From Agelas oroides (taxonomy: Eukaryota > Porifera > Demospongiae > Agelasida > Agelasidae): a DNA stretch of 64,000 bases. The translations under genes and the position numbers were made by a program. The stretch lies in assembly GCA_949130485.1 (NCBI GenBank), contig OX422192.1, forward strand, positions 5,340,085 through 5,404,084, given 5' to 3'. The notes beneath the pieces were generated by a model, which saw only the letters and a list, made by a program, of their open reading frames with translations, was not told the origin of the DNA and searched no databases. Positions 24,172-36,965 of this stretch are shown here, piece after piece; position 1 is the first letter of the stretch, and each line of letters starts with the position of its first letter.

Positions 24172-24513
24172 CTTTTGTGGCTTCAGTCTACCCCCATCTG
24201 GGTCTAGCCAAAGCTTCAGTCTATGCCAGTTGATTGCTGTCTTCTTCAGATCTCCTTTCCCATCCTTCAACCGGTAGCGCAAGTCTTCAACGATTGTGTA
24301 CGGCCCCCCAGGAAACAGCTGGTCCAGCTTGCCACCTTTCCTCCCCTCATTCTTCATGTCTTTCACAAGCACCTTGTCCCCGACTTTCAGTTTTGTGTTT
24401 GTGTTGTGTTTTGCATCATAGTGTTTCTTTTGATGCTCCTGGGCTTTTTCAATGCGACACAGCTCCTTAAATACTGATGGCATCTTTCCAGAAACTTCTA
24501 CCGAAGGTGTCAA
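24172..24513 (-). CDS. Integrase C-terminal tail with GPY/F motif
   Basis: About 114 codons on minus to a GT donor (24171-24170, context AAAG/GTATG). The series EKAQEHQKKHYDAKH, then KVGDKVLVKD, then GGPYTIVEDL is the typical end of Gypsy and Ginger1 integrases: a helical stretch, a small beta barrel and the GPY/F motif, which is involved in DNA binding and multimerisation. Nothing upstream of about 24520 resembles the DDE core or zinc-binding domain; the TIR begins about 100 bp further on. The internal deletion breakpoint must therefore lie near 24515-24600. Translation beyond the donor runs into a TACA microsatellite in the intron. Confidence 0.9.
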
Positions 24514-24723
24514 GATTCAAAAACGGCACAGCAAGCTCACTCTCATTGGCTAGCTTCTTCGTTTGTTCAATTTAGTCCGTACCGCAACGGGATACAAAAT
24601 TTCCTAGGGGATACATTTGGGGGTACCGTATATCCTGAGGATATTTCGTGCGGGGGTACGTAATATCCTAGGATATTATGTACGGGGATACAAAAAACCG
24701 GGGATGCCAAATATCCTATGACA

Positions 24724-27700
24724 CCGGTCTGTTTAACTGGTACGAAAGATCGAGAACGCACTTTTTACCAATGTGGAGCTACTGTGAAGCTCGTGCAGGC
24801 CTGTTTAAGTGGCAGGAAAGAGTGAGAAAGCACTTTTAACCACTGTGGAGGTACTTTAAAACTGGTGCAGGGCTGTTTAAGTGCCAGGAAAGATGGCGAA
24901 AGCCGTTTTCCCCACTGTGGATGTCTTGTGAAGCTCGTGTATGCCTGCTTAAGTGCCAGGAAAGATCGAGAAAGCCGATTTCACCACTGTGGTGATATTG
25001 TCAGGCCCGTGCCGGCCTGTTTAACTCGCAGGAATGATCGAGAAAGCAGGTTTCACCACTGAAGAGGTTCTCTGAAGCTCGTGCAGGCCTATTTAGGTAT
25101 CAAGAGTGTTCGAGAAAACACTTTTCACCACTGTGGAGGTCCTGTGAAGCTGGTGCAAGGCTGTTTAAGTGCCAGGAAAGATCGCAAAAGCCGTTTTCAC
25201 CTCTGTGGAGGTCTTGTGAAGTTGGTGAAGGCCTGTTTATGTGCTAGGAATGATCGAAAAAGCCGTTTTCCCCTCTGTGGGAGTCCTGTTAGGCCCGTGC
25301 CGGCCTGTTTAATTGGCAGGAAAGGTCGAGAAAGTACTTTTCACCACTGTGGAGGTCCTGTGAAGCTGGTGCAGGACTGTTTAAGTGACAGGAAAGATGT
25401 ACAAATCAGTTTTCTCCACTGTGGAGGGACTGTGAAGCTCGTGCAGGCCTGTTTAAGTGGTAGGAAAAATCGCACAAAGCACTTTTAACCATTGTGGAGG
25501 TCCTGTGAAGCTGGGGCAGGGCTATTTAAGTGCCAGGAAAGATCGCGAAAGCCGTTTACACCGCAGTGGAGGTCGTGTAGGCCTGCTTAGATTCCAGGAA
25601 TGATCGAGAAAGCAGGTTTCACCACTGAGGAGGTCTTGTGAATCTCGTGTATGCCTGCTTAAGTGCCAGGAAAGATCGAGAACTCCGTTTTCACCACTGT
25701 GGGGGTATTGTCAGGCCCGTGCCGGCTTGTTTAACTGGCAGGAATGATCGAGAAAGTACTTTTCACCACTGTGGAGGTCCTGTGAAGTTGGTGCAGGACT
25801 GTTTAAGTGACAGGAAAGATCTACAAATCAGTTTTCTCCACTGAGGAGGGACTGTGAAGCTCGTGCAGGCCTTTTTAAGTGGTAGGAAAAATCGCACAAT
25901 GCACTTTCCACCACTGTGGCGGTCCTGTGAAGCTGGTGCAGGGCTGTTTCAGTGCCAGGAACGATGGCGAAATCCGTTTTCACCACTGTTGAGGTCTTGT
26001 TAGGCCCGTACCGGCCTGTTTAACTGGCAGGAATGATCGAGAAAGCAGGTTTCACCTCTTAGGAGGTTCTCTGAAGCTCGTGCAGGCCTGTTTAGGTGTG
26101 AAGAAAGTTCGTGAAAGCACTTTTCACCACTGTGGAAGTCCTGTGAAGCTGGTGCAAGGCTGTTTAAGTGTCAGGAAAGATCGAGAAAGCCGTTTTCACC
26201 ACTGTGGTGATCTTGTTAAGCCCGTGCCGGCCTGTTTAACTGGTACGAAAGATCGAGAAAGCACTTTTTACCCCTTTGGAGTTACTGTGAAGCTCGTACC
26301 GGCCTGTTTAAGTGACAGGAAAGAGTGAGAAAGCACTTTTAAGCACAGTGGGGGTCCTTTGAAACTGGTGCAGGGCTGTTTAAGTGCCAGGAAAGATGGC
26401 GAAAAACCGTTTTCACCACTGTGGAGGTCTTATGAAGCTCGTGTATGCCTGCTTAAGTGCCTGGAAAGATCGAGAGAGCCGTTTTCACCACTGTGGGGGT
26501 CTTGTTAGGCCCGTGCCCGCCTGTTTAACTGGCAGGAATGATCGTGAAAGCAGGTTTCACCACTGAGGAGGTCTTGTTAGCCCCATGCCGGCCTGTTTAA
26601 CGAGCAGGAATGATCGAGAAAGCAGGTTTCACTGCAGAGGTGGTTCTCTGAACCTTGTGCAGGCCTACTTAGATGTCAAGAATGTTCGAGAAAGCACTTT
26701 TCACCACTGTGGAGGTCCTTTGAAGCTGGTGCAGGGCTGCTTAAGTGCAACGAAAGTTGGCGAAAGCCGTTTTCACCACTGTGGAGGTCTTATGAAGCTT
26801 GTGTATGCCTGCTTAAGTGCCAGGAAAGATCGCGAAAGCCGATTTCACCACTGTGGGGGTCTTGTTAGGCCCGTACCGGCCTGTTTAACTGGCAGGAATG
26901 ATCGTGAAAGCAGGTTTCGCCATTAAGGAGGTTCGCTGAAGCTCGTGCAGGCCTATTTAGGTGTCAAGAGTGTTCGAGAAAGCACTTTTCAGCACTGTGG
27001 AGGTCCTGTGAAGCTGGTGCAGGGCTGTTTAAGTGCCAGGAAAGATGGCGAAAGCCGTTTTCACCACAGTGGAGGTCTTGTGAAGCCCTTGCAGGTCTGT
27101 TTGAGTGCAAGGAAAGATCGAGAAAGCCGTTTTCACCTCTTTGGGGGTCTTGTGAAGCTCGTGGAGGCATGTTTAAGTGCCAGAAATGATCGAGAAAGCC
27201 GTTTTAACCACTGTGGAGGTCTTGTTAAGTCCGTGCCGGCTTGTTTAACTGGCAGGAAGGATCGAGGAATCACTTTTTACTACTGTGGGCTTAGTGTGAA
27301 GCTCGTGCAGGCCTATTTAGGTGTCAAGAATGTTCGAGAAAGCACTTTTCACCACTGTGGAGGACCTGTGAAGCCGGTGCAAGGCTGTTTAAGTGCCAGG
27401 AAAGATGGCGAAAGCAGTTTTCACCACAGTGTAGGTCTTGTGAAGCTCGTGCAGGTCTGTTTAAGTGCCAGGAAAGATCGAGAAAGCCGTTTTCACCTCT
27501 GTGGAGGTCTTGTGAAGCGCGTGAAGACCTGTTTAAGTGCCAGGAATGATCGAGAAAGCTGCTTTCACTGCTGTGGAGGCCTTGTGAAGCTCGTGTATGC
27601 CTGCTCAAGTGCCAGGAATGATCGAGAAAGCCATTTTCACCACTGTGGAGTTACTGTGAAACTCGTGCAGGCCTGTTTAAGGGGCAGGAAAGAGTGAGAT

Positions 27701-30700
27701 AGCACTTTTAACCACTGTGGTGGTCCTTTGAAGCTGGTGCAGGGCTGTTTAAGTACAAGGAAAGATGGCGAAAGCCGTTTTCACCACTGTGGAGGTCTTA
27801 TGAAGCTTGTGTATGCCTGCTTAAGTGCCAGGAAAAATCGAGAAAGCCGTTTTCACCACTGTGGGGGTCTTGATAGGCCCGTGCCGGCTTGTTTAACTGG
27901 CAGGAATGATCGAGAAAACAGGTTTCACCACTGAGGAGGTTCTCTGAAGCTCGTGCAGGCCTATTTAGGTGCCAAGAGTGTTCGAGAAAGCACTTTTCAC
28001 CACTGTGGAGATCCTGTGAAGCTGGTGCAGGGCTGTTTAAGTGCCAGGAAAGATGGCGAAAGCCGTTTTCACCACTGTGGAGGTCTTGAGAAGCTCGTGC
28101 AGGTCTCTTTATATGCCAGGAAAGATCGAGAAAGCCGTTTACACCTCTGTGGTGATCTTGTGAAGCTCGAGAAGACCTGTTTAAGTGCCAGGAATGATCG
28201 CGAAAGCCGTTTTCACCACTGTGGAGGTCTTGTGAAGCTCGTGAAGGCCTGTTTAAGTGCCAGGAATGATCGAGAAAGCCGTTTTCACCACTGTGTGAGT
28301 CTTGTTAGGCCCGTGCCGGCCTGTTTAACTGGCAGGAATGATCGAGAAAGCAGGTTTCACCACTGAGGAGGTTCGCTGAAGCTCGTCCAGGCCAGTTTAG
28401 GTGTCAAGAAAGATCGAGAAAGCACTTTTAACCACTGTGGAGGTTCTGTGAAGCTGGTGCAGTACTGTTTAAGTGACAGGAAAGATCTACAAATCAGTTT
28501 TCTCCACTGTAGAGGGACTGTGAAGCTCGTGCAGGCTTGTTTAAGTGGTAGGAAAAGTCGCACAAAGCAGTTTTCCCCACTGTAGAGGTCCTGTGAAGCT
28601 CATGCAGGCCTTTTTATGTGCTAGGAATGATCGAGAAAGCTGTTTTCACCACTGTGGGGGTCTTGTGAAGCTCGTGTAGGCCAGCTTAAGTGCCAGGAAA
28701 GATCGAGAAAGCCGTTTTCACCACTGTAGGGATCTTGTTAGGCCCCGTGCCGGCCTGTTTAACTGGCAGGAAAGATCGAGAAAGCACTTTTCACCACTGT
28801 GGAGGTCCTGTGAAGCTGGTGCAGGACTGTTTAAGTGACAGGAAAGATCTACAAATCCGTTTTCACCACAGTGGAGGCCTTGTGAAGCTGGTGCAGGTCT
28901 GTTTAAGTGCAAGGAAAGATCGACAAAGGCGTTTTCACCACTGTGGTTATCTTGTTAGGCCCGTGCCGGCCTGTTTAACAGGCAGGAACGATTCAGAAAG
29001 CAGGTTTCACCACGGAGGAGGTTCTCTGAAGCTCGTGCAGGCCTGTTTACGTGTCAAGAAAGTTCCAGAAAGTACTTTTCACCAATGGGGAGGTCCTGTG
29101 ATGCTGGTGCAGGGCTGTTTAAGTGCCAGCAAAGATCACGAAAGCCGTTTTCACCACGGTGGAGGTCTTGTGAAGCTCGTACATGCCTGTTAATGTGCTA
29201 GGAAAGATCGAGAAGCTGTTTTCATCACTATGGAGGTCCTGTGAAGCTGGTGCAGGACTGTTTAAGTGGCAGGAAAGATCTACAAATCAGTTTTCTCCAC
29301 TGTGGAGTGACTGTGAAGTTCGTGCAGGCCTGTTTAAGTGGTAGGAAAGATCGCACAAAGCAGTTTTCTCCACTGTGGAGGTCCTGTGAAACTCGTGCAG
29401 GCCTTTTTATTTGCCAGGAATGATCGAGAAAGCCGTTTTCACCACTGCGGAGGTTTTGTTAGGCCCGTGTCGGCCTGTTTAACTGGCAGGAATGGTCGAG
29501 AAAGCAGGTTTCACCACTAAGGAGGTTCTCTGAAGCTCGTGCAAACCTGTTTATGTGTCAAGAATGTTCGAGAAAGCACTTCTCACTACTGTGGAGGTCC
29601 AGTGAAGCTGGTGCAGGGCTGTTTAAGTGCCAGGAAAGATGGAGAAAGCCGTTTTCACCTCTGTGGAGGTCTTGTGAAGCTCATGAAGGCCTGTTTAAGT
29701 GCCAGGAGAGATCGAGAAAGCCGTTTTTACCACTGTGGAGGTTTTGTGAAGCTCGTGAAGGCCTCTTTAAGTGCCAGGAAAGATCGAGAAAGCTGTTTTC
29801 ACCACTGTGCAGGTCTGGTGAAGCTCGTACAGGCCTCTTAATGTGATAGGAAAGATCAAGATAGCCGTTTTCACAACAGTGGAGGTCTTGTGAAGCTCGC
29901 GGAGGCCTGTTTTTAGTGCCAGAAAGGACGCTGTTTTCGCTACGGAGGATATTCTCTGAAGCTTGTTCAGGCCTGTTTAGGTACCAAGAATTTTCGACAA
30001 AACACTTTTCACCACTGTGCAGGTCCTTTTAAGCCATGTCGGCCTGTTTAACTGGCAGGAATCATCGAGAAAGCAGCTTTCACCACTGAGGAGGTTCGTG
30101 CAGGCTTGTTTAGGTGCCAAGAATGTTGAAGAAAGCACTTTTCACCACTGTGCAAGTCCTGTTAAGCCCGTGCCGGCCGGTTTAAGTGGCAGGAATGATC
30201 AAGAAAACAGCTTTCTCCACTGTAAAGATATGGTAAAGCTCGTTCAAGCCTGTTGAAGTGGCAGGAAAGAACGAGAAAGCAGGTTTCACCACTGAGGAGG
30301 TTCTCTGAAGCTCGTGCAGGCCTGTTTAGGTGTCAAGAAAGTTCGAGAAAGCACTTTTCACCACTGTGGAGGTGCTTTGAAGCTCGCGCAGGGCTGTTTA
30401 AGTGCCAGGAGAGATCGAGAAACCCGTTTTCACCTCTGAGGAGGTCTTGTGAAGCTCGCGGAGGCCTGTTTTTAGAGCCAGAAAGGACGAAGAAAGCTGT
30501 TTTCGCCACTGAGGATATTCTCTGAGGCTCGTTCAGGCCTGTTTAGGTACCAAGAATGTTCGACAAAACACTTTTCACCACTGTGCAGGTCCTTTTAAGT
30601 CATGCCGGCCTGTTTAACTGGCAGGAATCATCGAGAAAGCAGTTTTCACCACTGAGGAGGTTCACTGAGGCTCGTGCAGGTCTGTTTAGGTGCCAAGAAT

Positions 30701-33700
30701 GTTGAAGAAAGCACTTTTAACCACTGTGCAAGTCCTGGTAAGCCCGTACTGGTCGGTTGAAGTGGCAGGAATGATCGAGAAAGCAGTTTACTCCACTGTC
30801 GAGGTTTGGTGAAGCCTGCGAAGGCAAGTTTAAGGCGACAAGAATGCTCGATAAAGCAGTTTTCACCACTGTGCAGGTCCTGTTAAGCCCGTGCCGGCCT
30901 GTTTCAGTGGCAGGAATGATCGAGAAAGCAGCTTTCTCCACTGTAAAGGTATTATGAAGCTCGTGTAGGCCTGTTTAAGTGGCAGGAAAGAACGAGAAAG
31001 CAGTTTTCACCACTGTGGAGGTCTTGTGAAGCTCGTGAAGGCCTGTTTATGTGATAGGAAAGATCGAGATAGCCGTTTTCACCACAGTGGTGGTCTTGTG
31101 AAGCTCGAGGAGGCCTGTTTAAGTGCCAGGAAAGATCGAGAAAGCCGTTTTCACCACTGTGGAGGTCTTGTGAAGCTCGTGTAGGCCTGTTTAAGTGCCA
31201 GGAATGATCGAGAAAGCCGTTTTCACAACTGTGGAGGTCTTGTGAAGCTCGTGAAGGCCTGTTTAAGTGCCAGGAAAGATCGAGAAAGCCGTTTTCACCA
31301 CTGTGGAGGTCTTGTGAAGCTCGCGGATAACTGTTTTAGAGCCAGAAAGGACGAAGAAAGCTGTTTTCACCACTTAGGATATTCTCTGAAGCTCGTTCAG
31401 GCCTGTTTTGGCACCAAGAATGTTCGAGAAAGCAGTTTTCACCACTGAGGAGATGCTCTGAGGCTCTTGCAGGCTTGTTTAGGTGCCAAGAATGTTGTAG
31501 AAAGCACTTTTCACCACTGTGCAAGTCCTGTTAAGCCCGTGCCGGCTGGTTTAAGTGGCAGGAATGATCAAGAAAGCAGCTTTCTCCACTGTGAAGGTAT
31601 TGTGAAGCTCGTGCAAGGCTGTTGAAGTGGCAGGAAAGAACGAGATAGCAGGTTTCACCACTGTGGAAGTTCTCTGAAGCTCGTGCAGGCTTGTTTAGGT
31701 GTCAAGAAAGTTCGAGAAAGCCCTTTTCACCACAGTGGAGGTGCTTTGAAGCTCGTGCAGGGCTGTTTAAGTGCCAGGAAAGATCGAAAAAGCTGTTTTC
31801 ACCACTGTGGAGTTCTTGTGAAGCTCGTGAAGGCCTGTTTATGTGATAGGAAAGATCGAGACAGCCGTTTTCACAACTGTGGAGGTCATGTGAAGCTCGC
31901 GGAGGCCAGGCAAAAAGGACGAAGAAAGCTGTTTTCGCCACTGAGGATATTCTCTGACGCTCGTTCAGTCCTCTTTAGGTACCAAGAATGTTCGACAAAA
32001 TACTTTTCACCACTGTGCAGGTCCTGTCAAGCCATGCCGGCCTGTTTAACTGGCAGCAATGGTCGAGAAAGCAGTTTTCACCACTGAGGAGGTTCTCTGA
32101 GGCTCGTGCAGGCTTGTTTAGGTGCCAAGAATGTTGAAGAAAGCACTTTTCACCACTATGCAAGTCCTGTTAAGCCCATGCCGGCAGGTTTAAGTGGCAG
32201 GAATGATCAAGCAAGCAGCTTTCTCCACTGTAAAGGTATTGTGAAGCTCGTGCAAGCCTGTTGAAGTGTCAGGAAAGAACGAGAAAGCAGGCTTCACCAC
32301 TGAGGAGGTTCTCTGAAGCTCGTGCAGGGCTGTTTAAGTACCAGGAAAGATGGAGAAAGCCGTTTTCACCTCTGTGGAGGTCTTGTGAAGCTCGTGAAGG
32401 CCTGTTTAAGTGCCAGGAAAGATTGAGAAAGCCGTTTTCACCACTGTGGAGGTCTGGTGAAGCTCGTGAAGGCCTGTTTAAGAGCCAGGAACGATCGAGA
32501 AAGCCGTTTTCACCACTGTGGAGGTCTTGTGAAGCTCGTACAGGCCTCTTAATGTGATAGGAAAGATCGAGATAGCCGTTTTCACAACTGTGGAGGTCTT
32601 GTGAAGCTCGCGGAGGCCTGTTTTAGAGCCAGAAAAGACGAAGAAAGCTGTTTTCGCCACTGAGGATATTCTCTGAAGCTCGTTCAGGCCTGTTTAGGTA
32701 CCAAGAATGTTCGTCAAAGCACTTTTCACCACTGTGCAGGTCCTTTTAAGCCATGCCGGCCTGTTTTACTGGCAGGAATCATCGAGAAAGCAGCTTTCAC
32801 CACTGAGGAGGTTCTCTGAGGCTCGAGCAGGCTTGTTTAGGTGCCAAGAATGTTGAAGAAAGCACTTTTCACCACTGTGCAAGTCCTGTTAAGCCCGTAC
32901 CGGCTGGTTTAAGTGGCAGGAATGATCAAGAAAGCAGCTTTCTCCACTGTAAAGGTATTGTGAAACTCGTGCACGCCAGTTGAAGTGGCAGGAAAGAACG
33001 AGAAAGCAGGTTTCACCACTGTGGAGGTTCTCTGAAGCTCGTGCAGGCCTGTTGAGGTGTCAAGAAAGTTCAAGAAAGCACTTTTCACCACTGTGGAGGT
33101 GCTTTGAAGCTCGTGCAGGGCTGTTTAAGTGCCAGGAAAGATCGAGAAACCCGTTTTCACCTCTGAGGAGGTCTTGTGAAGCTCGCGGAGGCCTGCTTTA
33201 GAGCCAGAAAGGACGAAGAAAGCTGTTTTCGCCACTGAGGATATTCTCTGAAGCTCGTTCAGGCCTGTTTAGGCACCAAGAATGTTCGAGAAAGCAGTTT
33301 TCACCACTGAGGAGGTGCTCTGAGGCTCTTGCAGGCTTGTTTAGGTGCCAAGAATGTTGAAGAAAGCACTTTTCACCACTGTGCAATTCCTGTTAAGCCC
33401 GTGCCGGCTGGTTTAAGTGGCAGGAATGTTCAAGAAAGCAGCTTTCTCCACTGTAAAGGTATTGTGAAGCTCGTGCAAGGCTGTTGAAGTAGAAGGAAAG
33501 AACGAGAAAGCAGGTTTCACCACTGTGGAGGTTCTCTGAAACTCGTGCAGGGCTGTTTAAGTGCCAGGAAAGATCGAGAAAGCTGTTTTCACCACTGTGG
33601 AGTTCTTGTGAAGCTCGTGAAGGCCTGTTTATGTGATAGGAAAGATCGAGACAGCCGTTTTCACAACTGTGGAGGTCTTGTGAAGCTCGCGGAGGTCTGT

Positions 33701-36700
33701 TTTAGAGCCAGAAAGGATGAAGAAAGCTGTTTTCGCCACTGAGGATATTCTCTGAAGCTCGTTCAGGCCTCTTTAGGTACCAAGAATGTTCGACAAAATA
33801 CTTTTCACCGCTGTGCAGGTCCTGTTAAGCCATGCCGGCCAGTTAAACTGGCAGCAATGGTCGAGAAAGCAGTTTTCACCACTGAGGAGGTTCTCTGAGG
33901 CTCGTGCAGGCTTGTTTAGGTGCCAAGAATGTTGAAGAAAGCACTTTTCACCACTATGCAAGTCCTGTTAAGCCGATGCCGGCAGGTTTAAGTGGCAGGA
34001 ATGATCAAGAAAACAGCTTTCTCCACTGTAAAGGTATTGTGAAGCTCATGCAAGCCTGTTGAAGTGGCAGGAAAGAACGAGAAAGCAGGTTTCACCACTG
34101 AGGAGGTTCTCTGAAGCTCGTGCAGGGCTGTTTAAGTGCCAGGAAAGATGGAGAAAGCCGTTTTCATCTCTGTGGAAGTCTTGTGAAGCTCGTGAAGGCC
34201 TGTTTAAGTGCCAGGAAAGATCGAGAAAGACGTTTTCACCACTGTGGAGAAGCTCGTACACGCCTCTTAATGTGATAGGAAAGATCGAGATACCCGTTTT
34301 CACAACTGTGGAGGTCTTGTGAAGCTCGCGGAGGCCTGTTTTAGAGCCAGAAAGGACGAAGAAAGCTGTTTTCGCCACTGAGGATATTCTCTGAAGCTCG
34401 TTCAGGCCTGTTTAGGTACCAAGAATGTTCGACAAAACACTTTTCACCACTGTGCAGGTGCTTTTAAGCCATGCCGGCCTGTTTAACTGGCAGGAATCAT
34501 CGAGAAGGTAGTTTTCACCACTGAGGAGGTGCTCTGAGGCTCGTGCAAGCTTGTTTAGGTGCCAAGAATGTTGAAGAAAGCACTTTTCACCACTGTGCAA
34601 GTCCTGTTAAGCCCGTGCCGGCCGGTTTAAGTGGCAAGAATGTTCAAGAAAGCAGCTTTCTCCACTGTAAAGGTATTGTGAAGCTCGTGCAAGGCTGTTG
34701 AAGTGGCAGTAAAGAACGAGAAAGCAGGTCTCACCACTGTGGAGGTTCTCTGAAGCTCGTGCAGGCCTGTTTAGGTGTCAAGAAAGTTCGAGAAAGCACT
34801 TTTCACCACTGTGGAGGTGCTTTGAAGCTCGCGCAGGGCTGTTTAAGTGCCAGGAGAGATCGAGAAACCCGTTTTCACCTCTGAGGAGGTCTTGTGAAGC
34901 TCGCGGAGGCCTGCTTTAGAGCCAGAAAGGACGAAGAAAGCTGTTTTCGCCACTGAGGATATTCTGTGATGCTCGTTCAGGCCTGTTTAGGTACCAAGAA
35001 TGTTCGATAAAAACACTTTTCACCACTGTGCAGCTCCTGTTAAGCCATTCCGGCCTCTTTAACTGGCAGGAATGATCGAAAAAGCAGGTTTCACCACTGT
35101 GGAAGACCTGTGAAGCTCGTTCCGGCCTGTTTCAGTGGTAGGAAAGATCGCACAAAGCAATTTTCTCCACTGTGGAGGTCCTGTGAAGCTGGCGCAGGAC
35201 TGTTTAAGTGCTGGCGCAGGACTTATTAAGTGCCTGGAAAGATCTCCAAATCAGTTTTCTCCACTATGGAGTGACTGTGAAGCTCGTGCAGGCCATTTTA
35301 TGTGTCAGGAATGATCGAGAAAGCCGTTTTCACAACTGTGGAGGTTCTCTGAGGCTCTTGAAGGTCTGTTTAAGGGCCAGGAAAGAGCGAGAAAGCAATT
35401 TTCACCACTGACGAACTTCTCTGAGGCCCGTCCAGGCCAGTTTATGTGCCAAGAAAGTTCGTGAAAGCACTTTTCACAACTGTGCAGGTCTTGTTAGGCC
35501 CGTGCCAGCCAGTTTAACTGACAGGAATGATCGGGAAAGCAGGTTTCACCACTGAGGAGGTTCTCTGAAGCTCGTGCAGGGCTGTTTAAGTGCCAGGAAA
35601 GATGGAGAAAGCCGTTTTCACCACTGTGGAGGTCTTGTGTAGCTCGTGAAGGCCTGTTTAAGTGCCAGGAAAGATCGAGAAAGCCGTTTTCACCACTGTG
35701 GAGGTCTTGTGAAGCTCGTGAAGGCCTGTTTAAGTGCCAGGAAAGATCGGGAAAGCCGTTTTCACAACTGTGGAGGTCTTGTGAAGCTCGCGGAGTCCTG
35801 TTTTTAGAGCCAGAAAGGACGAAGAAAGCTGTTTTCGCCACTGAGGATATTCTCTGAAGCTCGTTCAGGCCTGTTTAGGTACCAAGAATGTTCGACAAAA
35901 CACTTTTCACCACTGTGCAGGTCCTTTTAAGCCATGCCGGCCTGTTTAACTGGCAGGAATCATCGAGAAAGCAGTTTTCACCACTGAGGAGGTTCACTGA
36001 GGCTCGTGCAGGCCTGTTTAGGTGCCAAGAATGGTGAAGAAAGCACTTTTAACCACTGTGCAAGTCCTGTTAAGCCCGTACCGGTCGGTTTAAGTGGCAG
36101 GAATGATCGAGAAAGCAGTTTACTCCTCTGTCGAGGTTTGGTGAAGCCTGCGAAGGCAAGTTTAAGGCGACAAGAAAGCTCGATAAAGCAGTTTTCACCA
36201 CTCCCGTGCCGGCCAGTTTCTGTGGCAGGAATGATCAAGAAAGCAGCATTCCCCACTGTAAAGTTATTGTGAAACACGTGCAGACCTGTTGAAGTCGCAG
36301 GGAAGAACAAGAAAGCAGGTTTCACCACTGAGGAGGTTCTCTGAAGCTCGTGCAGGCCTGTATAAGTGATACGAAAGATCACACAAAGACATTTTCACCA
36401 CTGTGGAGATCTTGTGAAGCACTGTGGAGGTCTTGTGAAGCTCGTGAAGGCCTGTCTATGTGCTAGGAAAGATCAAGAAAGCTGTTTTCACCACTGTGCA
36501 GGTCTTGTGAAGCTCGTGAAGGCCTGTTTATGTGATAGAAAAGATCGAGATAGCCGTTTTCACAACTGTGGAGGTCTTGTGAAGCTCGCGGAGAACTGTT
36601 TCAGAGCCAGAAGGACGAAGAAAGCTGTTTTCGCCACTGAGGATATTCTCTGAAGCTCGTTCAGGCCTGTTTAGGTACCAAGAATGTTCGAGAAAGCAGT

Positions 36701-36724
36701 TTTCACCACTGAGGAGGTGCTCTG
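24724..36724 (+). repeat. 72-bp satellite array, plus orientation, block 3
   Basis: About 12 kb of satellite starting at the second CCGG. From about 29900 a distinct variant appears: GAAGAAAGCTGTTTTCGCC followed by GAGGATATTCTCTGA. It recurs near 30487, 31349, 31919, 32636, 33207, 33714, 34357, 34930, 35818 and 36613, always next to TTTAGGTACCAAGAATG. Spacing varies between about 500 and 900 bp, so it marks an irregular higher-order repeat. The block ends at CTCTG (36720-36724), the target of the CACAG-ended element. The longest open stretches here (up to 250 codons at 26945-27697) are repeat translations. Confidence 0.97.
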
Positions 36725-36737
36725 CACAGCAAAAACA

Positions 36738-36835
36738 AGGGTATGAAGTTCATACCAAAAGAGTATGACCTTCATCCCAACGAATTTCATACCTATGGTA
36801 TGAATTGAGCGAGTATGACTTTCATACTTTCAGCG
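36738..36835. repeat. Subterminal GGTATGAA/TTCATACC palindromes, left end
   Basis: Several short palindromic units built on GTATGAA and TTCATAC lie just inside the left terminus. The same motif forms a denser array inside the other end (41490-41725). Repeated subterminal palindromes are often transposase-binding sites in such elements; that role is inferred. Confidence 0.75.
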
Positions 36836-36965
36836 GTGCGTAGTTTATACCGCAGATGGGAGAAGACGTTCGTCATACCGAAGCTGCGTGTGAACTTCAT
36901 GCCCCGCTGCAAGCGCTGTTATTAGGTCAAAGGTCAAAAGCGTCGGTGGAAGTGAAATCTATTTA

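Larger units (their letters stand above)
22988..24513 (-). pseudogene. Ginger1 transposase, C-terminal half, four exons
   Basis: Four exon-like segments can be read on minus: about 24513-24172 (integrase tail with GPY/F), 24077-23975 (basic linker), 23873-23640 (78 codons leading into the protease) and 23509-22988 (Ulp1 plus PHD, to the stop). All junctions have GT donors and AG acceptors. Introns are 94, 101 and 130 bp. Exon 2 is 103 bp and contains a run of nine A (T on plus, 23992 region); its length is one base more than needed to keep frame into exon 3. That indicates either a homopolymer frameshift or a sequencing error. The N-terminal DDE core is missing and no start codon for a full protein exists, so I call it a pseudogene. 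The splice model is inferred from consensus sites and frame. Confidence 0.82.
22686..24723 (-). mobile_element. Ginger1 DNA transposon, internally deleted
   Basis: A 2038-bp insertion flanked by CCGG on both sides (22682-22685 and 24724-24727). Its ends are TGTCACAGGATAT and, inverted, TGTCATAGGATAT. The inverted repeats run about 100 bp and are built from ATATCC and GTATCCCC motifs, including the palindrome ATATCCTAGGATAT near both ends. Ginger1 elements are known for CCGG target duplications, TGT...ACA Gypsy-like ends, an integrase with a GPY/F tail, and a C-terminal Ulp1 or OTU protease. All of these except the catalytic integrase core are seen here on minus. The zinc finger and DDE part that should precede the GPY/F tail is absent, so this copy is a deletion derivative that cannot move itself. 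Confidence 0.95.

Noticed and set aside
24223-24477. Plus-strand frames over the integrase exon
   Set aside because: They are antisense shadows of the GPY/F exon, which has clear family similarity on minus.
22988-24513. Host SUMO protease gene or Gypsy retrotransposon
   Set aside because: It lies wholly between TGTCA inverted ends with CCGG duplications, has an integrase GPY/F tail, and shows no LTR, reverse transcriptase or gag.
26945-27697. Long open frames in the satellite (up to 250 codons, 24-residue repeat with HHCGG and ARKDRESRF)
   Set aside because: The monomer is 72 bp, so any stop-free frame stays open for many units on either strand. Neighbouring monomers carry TGA in the same frame, there is no consistent start, splice structure or sequence family, and frames overlap on both strands.
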